A stretch of 61,177 nt of DNA from JBHHZJ01 sp046758005 (GTDB taxonomy: Bacteria > Pseudomonadota > Alphaproteobacteria > Kiloniellales > J153): the NCBI GenBank assembly GCA_046758005.1, contig JBHHZJ010000008.1:1-61177 (forward strand), given 5' to 3'. Under the pieces are notes generated by a model. That model had not been told where the DNA came from. It searched no databases and saw only the letters and a program-made list of their open reading frames with translations. Of this stretch, positions 42,230 through 51,006 are shown in pieces (position 1 is the first letter of the stretch; every line of letters begins with the position of its first letter). A program made the position numbers and the translations under genes.

Positions 42230-43414
42230 ATGCGCCTCGCCGCCATATTGTCGGCCTTTTGTTTCGTGTTGCCGCCGCTCAGCGTGCTCGCCTCGCCGGG
42301 GGTCGTGCCCCTGTTGCTCATCACCGCGGCGCTGGCCGGCTACGCGGCATGGCGGTCCGAGGGGCGCGTGCCCCTGCCGGATCGGGGGCTCGCCACCGTC
42401 CTCGCGATCCTTCTGCTGTGGTCCGCGGCGGCCTCGTTCTGGGGCTTCGACGTGACCCGCTCGCTCATCCTCACGGTGCGGATCGGCGTGCTCTTCGCTG
42501 CCGGGCTGGTCCTCCACGCCATCGTCCGAACGCTCGACAATGCGGACCGGCTGCGCATCGGCCGTTGGCTCGTCGCCGGGATTGTGCTCAGCCTCGCGTT
42601 GATGGCGGCGGAGGTCGCGCTCGATTTTCCGTTGTTGAGATCGATCAAGACCGAGGCCGCGCTGGGAAGCGATCCGACCGTCCTGCTCAACCGCGGGGCG
42701 ACGGCCATGGCCATGCTGTGTTGGCCGGCGACCGCTTTCCTGTGGCGGAACGGCGCCGGCCGTGCGGCGCTGGCCCTGCCCGTGATCGTCGGCGTCATCC
42801 TCGGCTTTCTGGCGAGCTTGGCCGCCATTTCGGGCATGGTCGCCGGGGCGGTGGCGGCCACTCTCGCCCTCGGGCACCGCAAGGCCGGACGCCTCGTGCT
42901 TGTCCTGGCCACCTTCGCGGCCCTGATCGGAAGCCCCGTCGCCGCGAAGATTTTCTATGCCCTGGATTGGCAGGACGCCCAATGGCTGCCTCTCTCGGCC
43001 GAGCATCGAGTCGAGATCTGGAATTTCACCGTCGAGCGGATCGAAGAGAGGCCGATTTTCGGATGGGGCTTCGACGCCGCGCGCGCCATGTCCAGGCTGC
43101 CGGACGCGGCGGAAGCCAGCGGCAGATCGCCCGTCGCCCTGCACCCTCACAATGCGCCGCTTCAGATCCTCCTGGAGCTTGGGGTCGTCGGCGGGCTGAT
43201 CGGGCTGGGCCTGTCGCTGTTGCTGATTGCGCGCCTGCAAACCCTGCCCGAACCGAATCGCGCTCTCGCCCAGGCCTTGTTCGTTTCGACCTTGGCGATC
43301 GCCTGTACGGCCTACGGACTATGGCAAAATCAATGGCTTGCGCTGATGATCTCGGCCGGCCTGACGGTCGCGCTGACGACCGGCCGGGCTGCGCCAAGCG
43401 GCGGCCACAACTAG
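42230..43414 (+). CDS. O-antigen ligase family protein
   Basis: A 394-residue membrane protein with about ten to twelve helices and one large periplasmic loop (about residues 240-310) holding the WaaL/Wzy-type features: the arginine in EHRVEIWNFTVERIEERPIFGWGFD and the histidine in LHPHNAPLQILLELGVVGG. Such enzymes join O-polysaccharide from undecaprenyl diphosphate to lipid A-core, or polymerise it. First gene of the surface-sugar cluster and divergent from potD, 287 bases away. Confidence 0.88.
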   Translation: MRLAAILSAFCFVLPPLSVLASPGVVPLLLITAALAGYAAWRSEGRVPLPDRGLATVLAILLLWSAAASFWGFDVTRSLILTVRIGVLFAAGLVLHAIVRTLDNADRLRIGRWLVAGIVLSLALMAAEVALDFPLLRSIKTEAALGSDPTVLLNRGATAMAMLCWPATAFLWRNGAGRAALALPVIVGVILGFLASLAAISGMVAGAVAATLALGHRKAGRLVLVLATFAALIGSPVAAKIFYALDWQDAQWLPLSAEHRVEIWNFTVERIEERPIFGWGFDAARAMSRLPDAAEASGRSPVALHPHNAPLQILLELGVVGGLIGLGLSLLLIARLQTLPEPNRALAQALFVSTLAIACTAYGLWQNQWLALMISAGLTVALTTGRAAPSGGHN

Positions 43415-43548
43415 CGCTTCCCGATGCGGGACCGGTATGACCAAAGGTCTGATCCATACGAATACTTGGGTGTTCCTGCGATCGGTTCGGCGCTCGCCCA
43501 AGCACGCGGTCCAAGGACGCATCGGCCCCACGTTGCGCGACCGAGAGA

Positions 43549-44580
43549 ATGACCATGGCCAACATCGTGGTTGCCGAAGTCGGTATTCCCTTCGATGGCC
43601 GCTCGATCGAGCGCGGCCCCCTGGGAGGCGTCGAGACGTCGGTGATACTCCTCGCCGAGGCCCTTGCGGCGCGCGGTCATCGGACGACGGCGATCGTCCG
43701 GACCGATTCGGCGCTTGAGCACAACGGCGTCCTCTGGCGGCCGCCGCCGGCCGAGCGGATCCCGAATGTCGACCTGTTCGTAGCCAGTCGGGCGCCCCGG
43801 CTGTTCGCGCTGGCGCACCGGGCCCGGCGCGAAGTCTTCTGGCTGCATGGGCCGGCCGACTACCTTCGCAAGCCGCGTCATTTGTGGCCTCTGCTGCGCC
43901 ATCGCCCGTTCGCCGTCACGCTGTCCCGCTATCATCGCTCGACACTGCGCCGGTGGATGCCGATCTCGGGCGAGAGCCTGGTGGCGCTCGCGCCGGAGCC
44001 GGTGTTCACGACCGCGGCGACGGCGAGCGCGCCGCCCGGCCCTCGCGCGGTGTTCCTCTCGAACCCGGAGCGCTCGCTCGATTGGCTGCTCGAGATCTGG
44101 GCGGCGCACATACGCCCTGCGGTGCCCGAGGCCCAACTCCATCTTTTCGTGGGACCCCAGACCTATGGGGGCAAGTGGGCGGAGCGCATGGCGCCGGTTC
44201 TGGCGCGGGCGCGGGCGCTCGGCGCCGAGGGCGTGCTGCTGCGCGATCCGCTGCCGAAACCTCGGCTCGCGGACGAGTTGCGGCGCGCGCGGGTCATGGT
44301 CTACCGCGGTGACCCCGGGGAGACGTTCTGCCTCGCCGCGGCGGCGGCGCAGGCTATGGGCGTGCCGGTGGTCACGGGCGGGCTCGGCGCCCTGAGGGAG
44401 CGGGTCGTCGACGGCGTCACCGGCATGATCGCGGCACGGCCGGACGCCTTCGCGGCCGCCGCCATAGCCCTGCTCACCGACGACGGCCTTTGGAGCGCGC
44501 AGCACGCCGCCGCGCTCGAGCGGCGGGCAAGCCGAACCTGGGATGACGTTGCCGCCGAATTCGAGGCCCTGCTGGCATGA
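43549..44580 (+). CDS. Glycosyltransferase (GT-B, GT4-like)
   Basis: A 343-residue enzyme. The N-terminal GPLGGVETSVILLAEALAARGH is the acceptor-side loop of GT4 enzymes. The C-terminal half has DPLPKPRLADELRRARVMVY and the nucleotide-sugar site GETFCLAAAAAQAMGVPVV with GGLGALRERV. Start ATG at 43549 or six bases later (MTMANIVV); GAGAG lies just upstream. It follows the O-antigen ligase by 134 bases. Donor and acceptor unknown. Confidence 0.85.
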   Translation: MTMANIVVAEVGIPFDGRSIERGPLGGVETSVILLAEALAARGHRTTAIVRTDSALEHNGVLWRPPPAERIPNVDLFVASRAPRLFALAHRARREVFWLHGPADYLRKPRHLWPLLRHRPFAVTLSRYHRSTLRRWMPISGESLVALAPEPVFTTAATASAPPGPRAVFLSNPERSLDWLLEIWAAHIRPAVPEAQLHLFVGPQTYGGKWAERMAPVLARARALGAEGVLLRDPLPKPRLADELRRARVMVYRGDPGETFCLAAAAAQAMGVPVVTGGLGALRERVVDGVTGMIAARPDAFAAAAIALLTDDGLWSAQHAAALERRASRTWDDVAAEFEALLA

Positions 44581-44740
44581 CCGTGTCCGACATTTCGTCG
44601 ATGAGGACCATCTGGAAGGGAAACCCGCGGCGGGTCGCCGGCGACGCGAGGCGTGTTGACTGGGGCCGGGCGAGCGGGCACAACTGGCGCGACGGCTCGA
44701 CGCCTGTAGGTTTTCGAGGCAACGACGCGCACGCACCTGC

Positions 44741-45589
44741 ATGAACGAGCGCCCGGCGGTTCTCTTGGGCCCGGATCTGCCAAACACGACAAGGGCGAGC
44801 GGCCTTGGTAGGCGCGACCCGCCGCGCTCACCCATCCGGCTCTCCGCGCTCGTCCTGGCCCACGACGAAGAGGCAAGGCTGGCCGATTGCCTGAGCCGGC
44901 TCGGATTCTGCGACGAGACCGTCGTCGTCCTCGACCGCTGCCGCGACCGCTCGAGGGAGATCGCCTTACGGTTCACCGACCGCGTGATCGAAGGCGCCTG
45001 GGCGCTCGAGGGCCCGCGGCGCCGGGCCGGCGTCGAAGCCTGCCGCGGGGAATGGATCTTGGAGGTCGATGCCGACGAGCGCGTCAGCCCGGACCTGGCG
45101 TCGGAAATCCTCGACACCCTCCGTCAATCCCGGTTCGACTATCACCGCATTCCCTTCGACAACTACGTGGGCGACCGCCTCGTGCGGTACGGATGGGGCG
45201 CGCAGTTCGGGGTCGGCTCGAAGGGCTGCCTGTTCCGCAAGGGCGTGAAGGACTGGGCCGACCAGCGGGTGCACCCGAAGGTGATCTGGAAGCCCGGGGC
45301 GCGCCAAGGGCCGCCCCTGCGGCACCGCATGATCCATCACATCGACCGCAACATCTCCGACATGATCCAGCGACTCGACCGGTACTCGACGGCGCGGGCG
45401 CACGACCTGCGCGAATCGGGCGACATCGGCTCGGCTTTCCATAACTACCGGCGGATCGCCTCGCGCTTCTGGAGGTGCTTCGTGACCAGGAAGGGCTATC
45501 GCGAGGGCGGTCTGGGCTTCCTGATCGCCGTGTGCGCCGCCCTGTATCCGATCCTGTCCTATCTGAAGGCCCGCTACGCCGAGGACTGA
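44741..45589 (+). CDS. Glycosyltransferase family 2 (WaaE/KdtX-like)
   Basis: A 282-residue GT-A enzyme. After a 30-residue Pro/Arg-rich start come SALVLAHDEEARLADCLSRL, the strand VVVLDRCRDRS, and WILEVDADERV with the metal-binding DxD. The middle CLFRKGVKDWADQRVHPKV and the C-terminal amphipathic end SYLKARY match core beta-glucosyltransferases of the WaaE/KdtX group that act at the inner membrane. It probably decorates the lipopolysaccharide core. Confidence 0.88.
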   Translation: MNERPAVLLGPDLPNTTRASGLGRRDPPRSPIRLSALVLAHDEEARLADCLSRLGFCDETVVVLDRCRDRSREIALRFTDRVIEGAWALEGPRRRAGVEACRGEWILEVDADERVSPDLASEILDTLRQSRFDYHRIPFDNYVGDRLVRYGWGAQFGVGSKGCLFRKGVKDWADQRVHPKVIWKPGARQGPPLRHRMIHHIDRNISDMIQRLDRYSTARAHDLRESGDIGSAFHNYRRIASRFWRCFVTRKGYREGGLGFLIAVCAALYPILSYLKARYAED

Positions 45590-45665
45590 GCCTGCGGGCC
45601 ACACCCCGCGCGCGGCGAAAAACGCGCGCCGGCCGGCCGGGGCCGCGGCCCTCGATTCATCGGGC

Positions 45666-46349
45666 TCAGCGCGTTTCGCCGGCCCGGGGCGGCGCGGCCG
45701 GACGGAGCCGGGGGAGCAGGTCCTCCAACGCCGCGGCGATGCTTTCGCCGAGTCGAACCTCGAACCTGTCGACGCGAAGGGCGCGCACCGAGGGCCGCTC
45801 GGCGGCGCCGTGCCCGGTCAGGACGTGGAGGCCGCCGGCCAATCCCGCGGCGCGCCCGGCCTCGAGGTCCGCCGCGCGGTCGCCCACGATCCAGGATGCC
45901 GCCAGATCCAGTCCCAGCCGTTCGCCCGCGCGCACAAGCATGCCCGGCCGCGGTTTGCGGCAAGGGTGGTCCGGATGGCGGTAAGGCGGCGCGCCGTCCG
46001 GGTGAAACGGGCAGGCCAGCACCATGTCGAGCGCCGCCCCGGCGCCGGCCAGCTCGGCCACGATGCGATCCTGCGTCGCCGCGAACGCGGCCCAGCCGTA
46101 AAGGCCGCGGCCGATGCCGGACTGGTTGGTCAGGACGACGACCGGCACGCCCGTCCGGTTGGCCGCCGCGATCGCCGCGGCGGCGCCCGGAATCAGCCGC
46201 ACGTCCTCGGGCCGGTGGAGGAACCCGACCTCCTCGACGATCACGCCGTCCCGGTCCAAGAACAGGGCCGGCCGGGGCGGCCCGGCCGCAACGGCCGCGG
46301 GGCCGAGCACCTGGGCCCAAATTCCGTCGGAGTCCAGGAAATCAGGCAT
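45666..46349 (-). CDS. gmhB: HAD-IIIA phosphatase, GmhB type
   Basis: Removes a phosphate from D,D-heptose 1,7-bisphosphate (or histidinol phosphate) in relatives. The 227-residue protein has the HAD nucleophile motif LFLDRDGVIV, VLTNQSGIGRG, the zinc-type loop CPFHPDG...HPCRKPRPGML and the final WIVGDRAADLEAG. A 30-residue N-terminal lead precedes the HAD domain. Start at 46349 is preferred over one 27 codons up. It lies 53 bases after the epimerase gene in the sugar cluster, which supports a heptose role. Confidence 0.87.
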   Translation of the reverse strand: MPDFLDSDGIWAQVLGPAAVAAGPPRPALFLDRDGVIVEEVGFLHRPEDVRLIPGAAAAIAAANRTGVPVVVLTNQSGIGRGLYGWAAFAATQDRIVAELAGAGAALDMVLACPFHPDGAPPYRHPDHPCRKPRPGMLVRAGERLGLDLAASWIVGDRAADLEAGRAAGLAGGLHVLTGHGAAERPSVRALRVDRFEVRLGESIAAALEDLLPRLRPAAPPRAGETR

Positions 46350-46402
46350 GTCCGCGCGGTCCTTCGGCCCGCCGGGCGTGGGCGGCCGTGACGGCGGAGG
46401 CC

Positions 46403-47380
46403 TCAAAGGCCGTGATAGTCGCGCAGCCACGCGACGAAGCGCGGCAGCCCTTCCTCGATGGAGATGCGCGGCTCGAATCCCAGATCGCGGCGCGAATCCT
46501 CGATGTCGGCGAAGGTCTCGCGCACATCGCCCGGCTGCATGTCCTCGTACACCTTGACCGCCTCCCGGCCGCAGGCCTTCTCCAGCACGGCGATGAAATG
46601 CATGAGGTCCTCGGGCCGGTGATTGCCCAGGTTGTAGATGCGGTGCGGCGCGCCCGAATCGTTGCCCGGAGGGCGGCCCAGGGCGGCCAGCGTGCCGGCC
46701 GCGATGTCGTCGATATAGGTGAAGTCCCGCCGCATGTCCCCCTGGTTGAACACGCGGATCGGCCGGCCTTCCAGGATCGACTTGGCGAAGATGTAGGCCG
46801 ACATGTCGGGGCGGCCCCAGGGCCCATACACGGTGAAGAAGCGCAGGCCCGTCATCGGCAGGCGGTAGAGGTGGCCGTAGCAGTGCGCCATCAGCTCGTC
46901 CGCGCGCTTGGTGGCGGCATACAGTGAGACCGGCCGCTCGACCGGATCCTCGACCGAAAACGGCAGCTTGGTGTTGCCCCCGTAGACCGAGGACGAACTG
47001 GCGTAGACCAGGTGGCGCAGGCGCGGCAGGCGGCGGCAGGCCTCCATGACGACGAGATGGCCCATGACGTTGGCGTTGACGTACGCGTACGGGTTCTCGA
47101 GCGAATAGCGCACCCCGGCCTGGGCCGCCAAGTGGACGACCCGGTCGACGCCGGGCTCGGCCTCGAAGCGCGCGAGCATGGCCTCCCGGTCCGCGATGTC
47201 CAGCTTGTGGAAGGCGAAGCCGTTGCGCCCTTGCAGCTGGGCCAGGCGGGCGTTCTTCAAAGCCGGATCGTAGTAGGCGTTGAGGTCGTCGATCCCGATC
47301 ACCCGTTCGCCGCGCTCGAGCAGATCCCTGCAGACGTGGTAACCGATGAAGCCGGCGGCGCCGGTGACGAGAACGGACAT
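46403..47380 (-). CDS. NAD-dependent sugar epimerase (UDP-glucuronate 4-epimerase type)
   Basis: A 325-residue extended SDR. It has VTGAAGFIGYHVC for NAD, IDDLNAYYDPALKNARL (the family's N-YYD mark), SSSSVYG, YAATKRADELMAH with the catalytic Tyr and Lys, and RFFTVYGPWGRPDM. This combination is typical of enzymes that invert C4 of UDP-glucuronic or UDP-N-acetylhexosaminuronic acids. It is divergent from the UDP-sugar dehydrogenase gene, which would make its substrate. Start at 47380 matches the Rossmann motif. Confidence 0.9.
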   Translation of the reverse strand: MSVLVTGAAGFIGYHVCRDLLERGERVIGIDDLNAYYDPALKNARLAQLQGRNGFAFHKLDIADREAMLARFEAEPGVDRVVHLAAQAGVRYSLENPYAYVNANVMGHLVVMEACRRLPRLRHLVYASSSSVYGGNTKLPFSVEDPVERPVSLYAATKRADELMAHCYGHLYRLPMTGLRFFTVYGPWGRPDMSAYIFAKSILEGRPIRVFNQGDMRRDFTYIDDIAAGTLAALGRPPGNDSGAPHRIYNLGNHRPEDLMHFIAVLEKACGREAVKVYEDMQPGDVRETFADIEDSRRDLGFEPRISIEEGLPRFVAWLRDYHGL

Positions 47381-47599
47381 ATGCAGGACCTTCGGTTCGA
47401 CCTGGCCTGGCGGGAGCCCTGTCTTATCCCGGACCCCCGGCTTACTCAAGCCCGAGGCCGCCGCGGCGCCCCGGGGATGGCCTCACCCCGCGAGGATTGC
47501 GGGACCGATGCGGAAACAAACCACGTATCCCTTAGGAAACGATTGACAAATCCCATGCGGCGGAGAAGGTTGCGCGACCGAGACCTGCGAGACACCCCC

Positions 47600-48892
47600 A
47601 TGCAGAACAGCCCACGGATCGCCGTCATCGGGCTGGGCTACGTCGGCCTGCCCCTGGCGGTCGCCCTCGCACGCCGCTACCCCTTGACCGGCTTCGACAT
47701 CGATGCCGAGCGGATCGAGGAGATCAGATCCGGGCACGATCGGACGGGCGAGGTCGAGCCCCACATCCTGCGCTCGATGACGATCTTCTTCACCGCCGAG
47801 CCGGCCGACCTGTCCGACATCGACATCTACATGGTGACCGTGCCGACCCCGGTGACCGAGGACAACCGTCCCGACCTCGGCCCCCTGCGCTCGGCGTGCC
47901 GCACGGTGGGCGGCGTCATGGCCAAGGGCGCGACCGTGGTCTTCGAGAGCACGGTCTACCCCGGCGTCACGGAGAAGATCTGCGGCCCCCTGCTGGAGGA
48001 GGTCTCGGGGCTGAAGTGCGGGCGCGATTTCCACCTGGGCTACTCCCCGGAACGCATCAATCCCGGCGACCGCGAGCACACGATCGACCGGATCACCAAG
48101 GTGGTGGCCGGCCAGACGCCGGACGTGGCGAAACAGCTCGCCGAGGTCTACGGCGGCATCACGAGCGGAGGGGTCTTCGTCGCCCGCGACATCATGACGG
48201 CCGAAGCCGCCAAGGTGATCGAGAACGCCCAGCGCGACATCAACATCGCCTTCGTCAACGAGATCGCGATGATCTTCGCCAGCCTCGGGCTCTCGATCCA
48301 CGACGTGCTCGACGCCTCGGCGACGAAATGGAACTTCCTCGACTTCAAGCCCGGCCTTGTCGGCGGCCACTGCATCGGCGTGGACCCCTTCTATCTCGCC
48401 CACTGCGCGCAGGAGGTCGGCCACCACCCGCACGTCATTCTCGCCGGGCGCCAGGTCAACGACGGCATGGCCGGCTTCGCCGCCGACGAGATCATGAGGC
48501 AGCTCGGCGCGGGCGACGGCCGCGGTGCGACCGACGGCCTGCGCTTCCTGGTCCTGGGCCTGACCTTCAAGGAGGACATTCCCGATCTGCGCAACACCAA
48601 GGTCGTCGACATGGTCGCACGCCTGAGGCAGCGCGGGCACAGCGTCGACGTCCACGACCCCATGGCCGATCCACGGGAGGCGGCGGGGCTCTACGGCATC
48701 GAGTTGGTGACCAGCCTCTCGCAGGCCGCCGATTACGATTGCGTGATCGGGGCGGTCCCGCACTCCGCGTACCGTGCCCTGACCGAGAAGGCGCTGGCAA
48801 AACTGTTGAAACCACAGGGAATGTTGGCCGACATCAAGGGCGTGTGGCGGGGCGCCGTGCTGCCCCAGGGGATTCGGTACTGGCAGCTTTGA
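47600..48892 (+). CDS. Nucleotide-sugar dehydrogenase (WbpO/TviB-type UDP-HexNAc 6-dehydrogenase)
   Basis: A 430-residue enzyme that oxidises C6 of a UDP-sugar to a uronic acid using two NAD. The N-terminal RIAVIGLGYVGLPLAVALAR binds NAD; TGFDIDAERIEEIRSGHDRT and LGYSPERINPGD follow. The catalytic cysteine is C258 in GGHCIGVDPFYL. The FDI-RI-L-G-D-T pattern is that of the WbpO/TviB group acting on UDP-GlcNAc or UDP-GalNAc rather than UDP-glucose. Start at 47600 (MQNSPRIAV); upstream in-frame Mets lie in non-coding sequence. Confidence 0.92.
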   Translation: MQNSPRIAVIGLGYVGLPLAVALARRYPLTGFDIDAERIEEIRSGHDRTGEVEPHILRSMTIFFTAEPADLSDIDIYMVTVPTPVTEDNRPDLGPLRSACRTVGGVMAKGATVVFESTVYPGVTEKICGPLLEEVSGLKCGRDFHLGYSPERINPGDREHTIDRITKVVAGQTPDVAKQLAEVYGGITSGGVFVARDIMTAEAAKVIENAQRDINIAFVNEIAMIFASLGLSIHDVLDASATKWNFLDFKPGLVGGHCIGVDPFYLAHCAQEVGHHPHVILAGRQVNDGMAGFAADEIMRQLGAGDGRGATDGLRFLVLGLTFKEDIPDLRNTKVVDMVARLRQRGHSVDVHDPMADPREAAGLYGIELVTSLSQAADYDCVIGAVPHSAYRALTEKALAKLLKPQGMLADIKGVWRGAVLPQGIRYWQL

Positions 48893-48981
48893 GGCCAAGG
48901 CCCCGATCGGCGCCCGAAGAAGCGGCGACCAAGCCGCGGCGGGGCGCATTCCTGGTGCATTCATACGGATGAACGCGGGAC

Positions 48982-51006
48982 ATGTGCGGCATCGCCGGCT
49001 TGATTGACCCGACCGGGCGGCTTGGAGCCGAGGGCCTGCGCGCCGCGGCCGCGCGCATGGCCGAGACGCTGCGCCATCGCGGCCCCGACGACGGCGGCGT
49101 CTGGATCGACGCGCGCGCCGGGGTCGCCTTCGGCCACAGGCGCCTGTCGATCATCGACCTTACGCCCGCCGGCCACCAGCCGATGGCGTCGCACGACGGG
49201 CGCTACGTCATCACCTACAACGGCGAGATCTATAACTTCCGCGAGTTGCGCGCCGGCCTGGAAGAGCGAGGCCATCGCTTCGGCGGCCATTCGGATACCG
49301 AGGTCCTGGTGGCCGCGGTCGTCGAATGGGGTGTGACCGAGGCGTTGAAGCGGTGCAACGGCATGTTCGCGTTCGCCCTTTGGGATCGGGCGGAGCGCGC
49401 CTTGTACCTCGCCCGGGACCGACTGGGAGAAAAGCCGCTCTATTTCGGCTGGGCCGATGGAGCGTTCCTGTTCGGCTCGGAGTTGAAGGCGCTGCGCGCG
49501 TGGCCGGGCTTCGCGCCCGCGATCGACCGCGGCGCGCTGGCTCTTTACCTGCGGCATAACGCGGTGCCGGCGCCGTTCTCGATCTATCGCGGACTCTACA
49601 AGCTGCCGCCCGCCTGCGTCCTGCGAATCACGCCCGATATGTGCGCCGAAGCTCCGGGGATCGAAGACCTCGAAGGCCGCTTCGAGCCCTACTGGTCGGC
49701 GCGCCGGGCCGCCGAATCGGGCCTGGCCGCGCCGTTCGGCGGCGCGGAGTCGGAGGCCGTCCACGCGCTGGACGCTTGCCTGCGGGAGGCGGTGGCCAGC
49801 CGCATGGTGGCGGACGTGCCGCTTGGGGCGTTCCTGTCCGGCGGCGTCGATTCGTCCACGGTGGTCGCCTTGATGCAGGCGCAGTCGACCCGGCTGGTGC
49901 GCACCTTCAGCATCGGGTTCCACGAGGCCGGGTACGACGAAGCCGTGCACGCCAAGGCGGTCGCGCGGCACCTGGGCACCGACCACACCGAACTCTACGT
50001 CACCCCCGGACAGGCGATGGACGTGATTCCGCGCCTGCCCGCGCTGTACGACGAGCCGTTTGCGGATTCCTCGCAGATTCCGACCTTTCTGGTGTCGCAG
50101 TTGGCGCGCCGCCACGTGACCGTGAGCCTGTCGGGCGACGGCGGCGACGAATTGTTCGGCGGCTACAACCGCTACGTCTGGACCCGGAACATCTGGCGCA
50201 AGACGGGCTGGATGCCGCACGTCGTGCGCCGCGCGGCGGCCGAGCTCTTGACCCGCGTCCCGCCGCGGCGCTGGGACCGCATGTTCGCCGCCGTCGATCC
50301 GGTCCTGCCAATGCATCTGCGGCACCGCCTGCCGGGCGACAAGATGCACAAGCTGGCCACCGTCTTGGCGCTCGACGGCCCGGAGACCCTCTACCGTTTC
50401 CTGGTGTCGCACTGGCGCGATCCCTCGCGCGTCGTGGACGGCGCGGACGAGCCGGCCACCGTCCTGACCGACCGCAGGCGTTGGGCGGACGTGGGCGATC
50501 TTACCCAACGCATGATGTTCTTCGATCTCGTCAGCTATCTGCCGGACGACATCCTGGTGAAGGTCGACCGCGCGAGCATGGGGGTCGGCCTCGAGGCGCG
50601 GGTGCCGCTGCTCGACCATCGCGTGGTCGAGTTCGCCTGGCGCCTGCCGATGTCGCTCAAGGTCCGCGACGGCCAGGGCAAGTGGGCGCTGCGCCAGGTT
50701 CTGCACCGATACGTCCCGCGCGAGCCGATCGAACGGCCCAAGATGGGGTTCGGCGTCCCCATCGATTCGTGGCTGCGCCGTCCGTTGCGGGATTGGGCCG
50801 AAGCTTTGCTTGACGAGACCCGCCTGCGCCGGGAAGGTTTCTTCGATCCCGAGCCGATCCGCCGGCTCTGGTCCGAGCACCTCTCGGGGCAGCGAAATTG
50901 GCAGTACCACTTATGGGACGTCCTCATGTTCCAGGCATGGCACGAGGCACAACGTCATGACAGCGCGTCAAGCGAGCGATCGTCCCACGCTGTTGCTCAC
51001 CATTAA
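48982..51006 (+). CDS. asnB: Asparagine-synthase-type glutamine amidotransferase
   Basis: A 674-residue two-domain enzyme. The N-terminal glutaminase domain begins MCGIAGLIDP (nucleophile Cys2) with GHRRLSIIDL and YNGEIYNFRELR. The C-terminal synthetase domain has the PP-loop LSGGVDSSTVVALM, FADSSQIPTFLVSQLARRHV, SGDGGDELFGGYNRY and KVDRASMGVGLEARVPLLD. In sugar clusters such enzymes amidate uronic acids (for example to galactosaminuronamide) rather than make free asparagine, and its place right after the UDP-sugar dehydrogenase favours that. It overlaps the next gene by 50 bases. Confidence 0.92.
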   Translation: MCGIAGLIDPTGRLGAEGLRAAAARMAETLRHRGPDDGGVWIDARAGVAFGHRRLSIIDLTPAGHQPMASHDGRYVITYNGEIYNFRELRAGLEERGHRFGGHSDTEVLVAAVVEWGVTEALKRCNGMFAFALWDRAERALYLARDRLGEKPLYFGWADGAFLFGSELKALRAWPGFAPAIDRGALALYLRHNAVPAPFSIYRGLYKLPPACVLRITPDMCAEAPGIEDLEGRFEPYWSARRAAESGLAAPFGGAESEAVHALDACLREAVASRMVADVPLGAFLSGGVDSSTVVALMQAQSTRLVRTFSIGFHEAGYDEAVHAKAVARHLGTDHTELYVTPGQAMDVIPRLPALYDEPFADSSQIPTFLVSQLARRHVTVSLSGDGGDELFGGYNRYVWTRNIWRKTGWMPHVVRRAAAELLTRVPPRRWDRMFAAVDPVLPMHLRHRLPGDKMHKLATVLALDGPETLYRFLVSHWRDPSRVVDGADEPATVLTDRRRWADVGDLTQRMMFFDLVSYLPDDILVKVDRASMGVGLEARVPLLDHRVVEFAWRLPMSLKVRDGQGKWALRQVLHRYVPREPIERPKMGFGVPIDSWLRRPLRDWAEALLDETRLRREGFFDPEPIRRLWSEHLSGQRNWQYHLWDVLMFQAWHEAQRHDSASSERSSHAVAHH

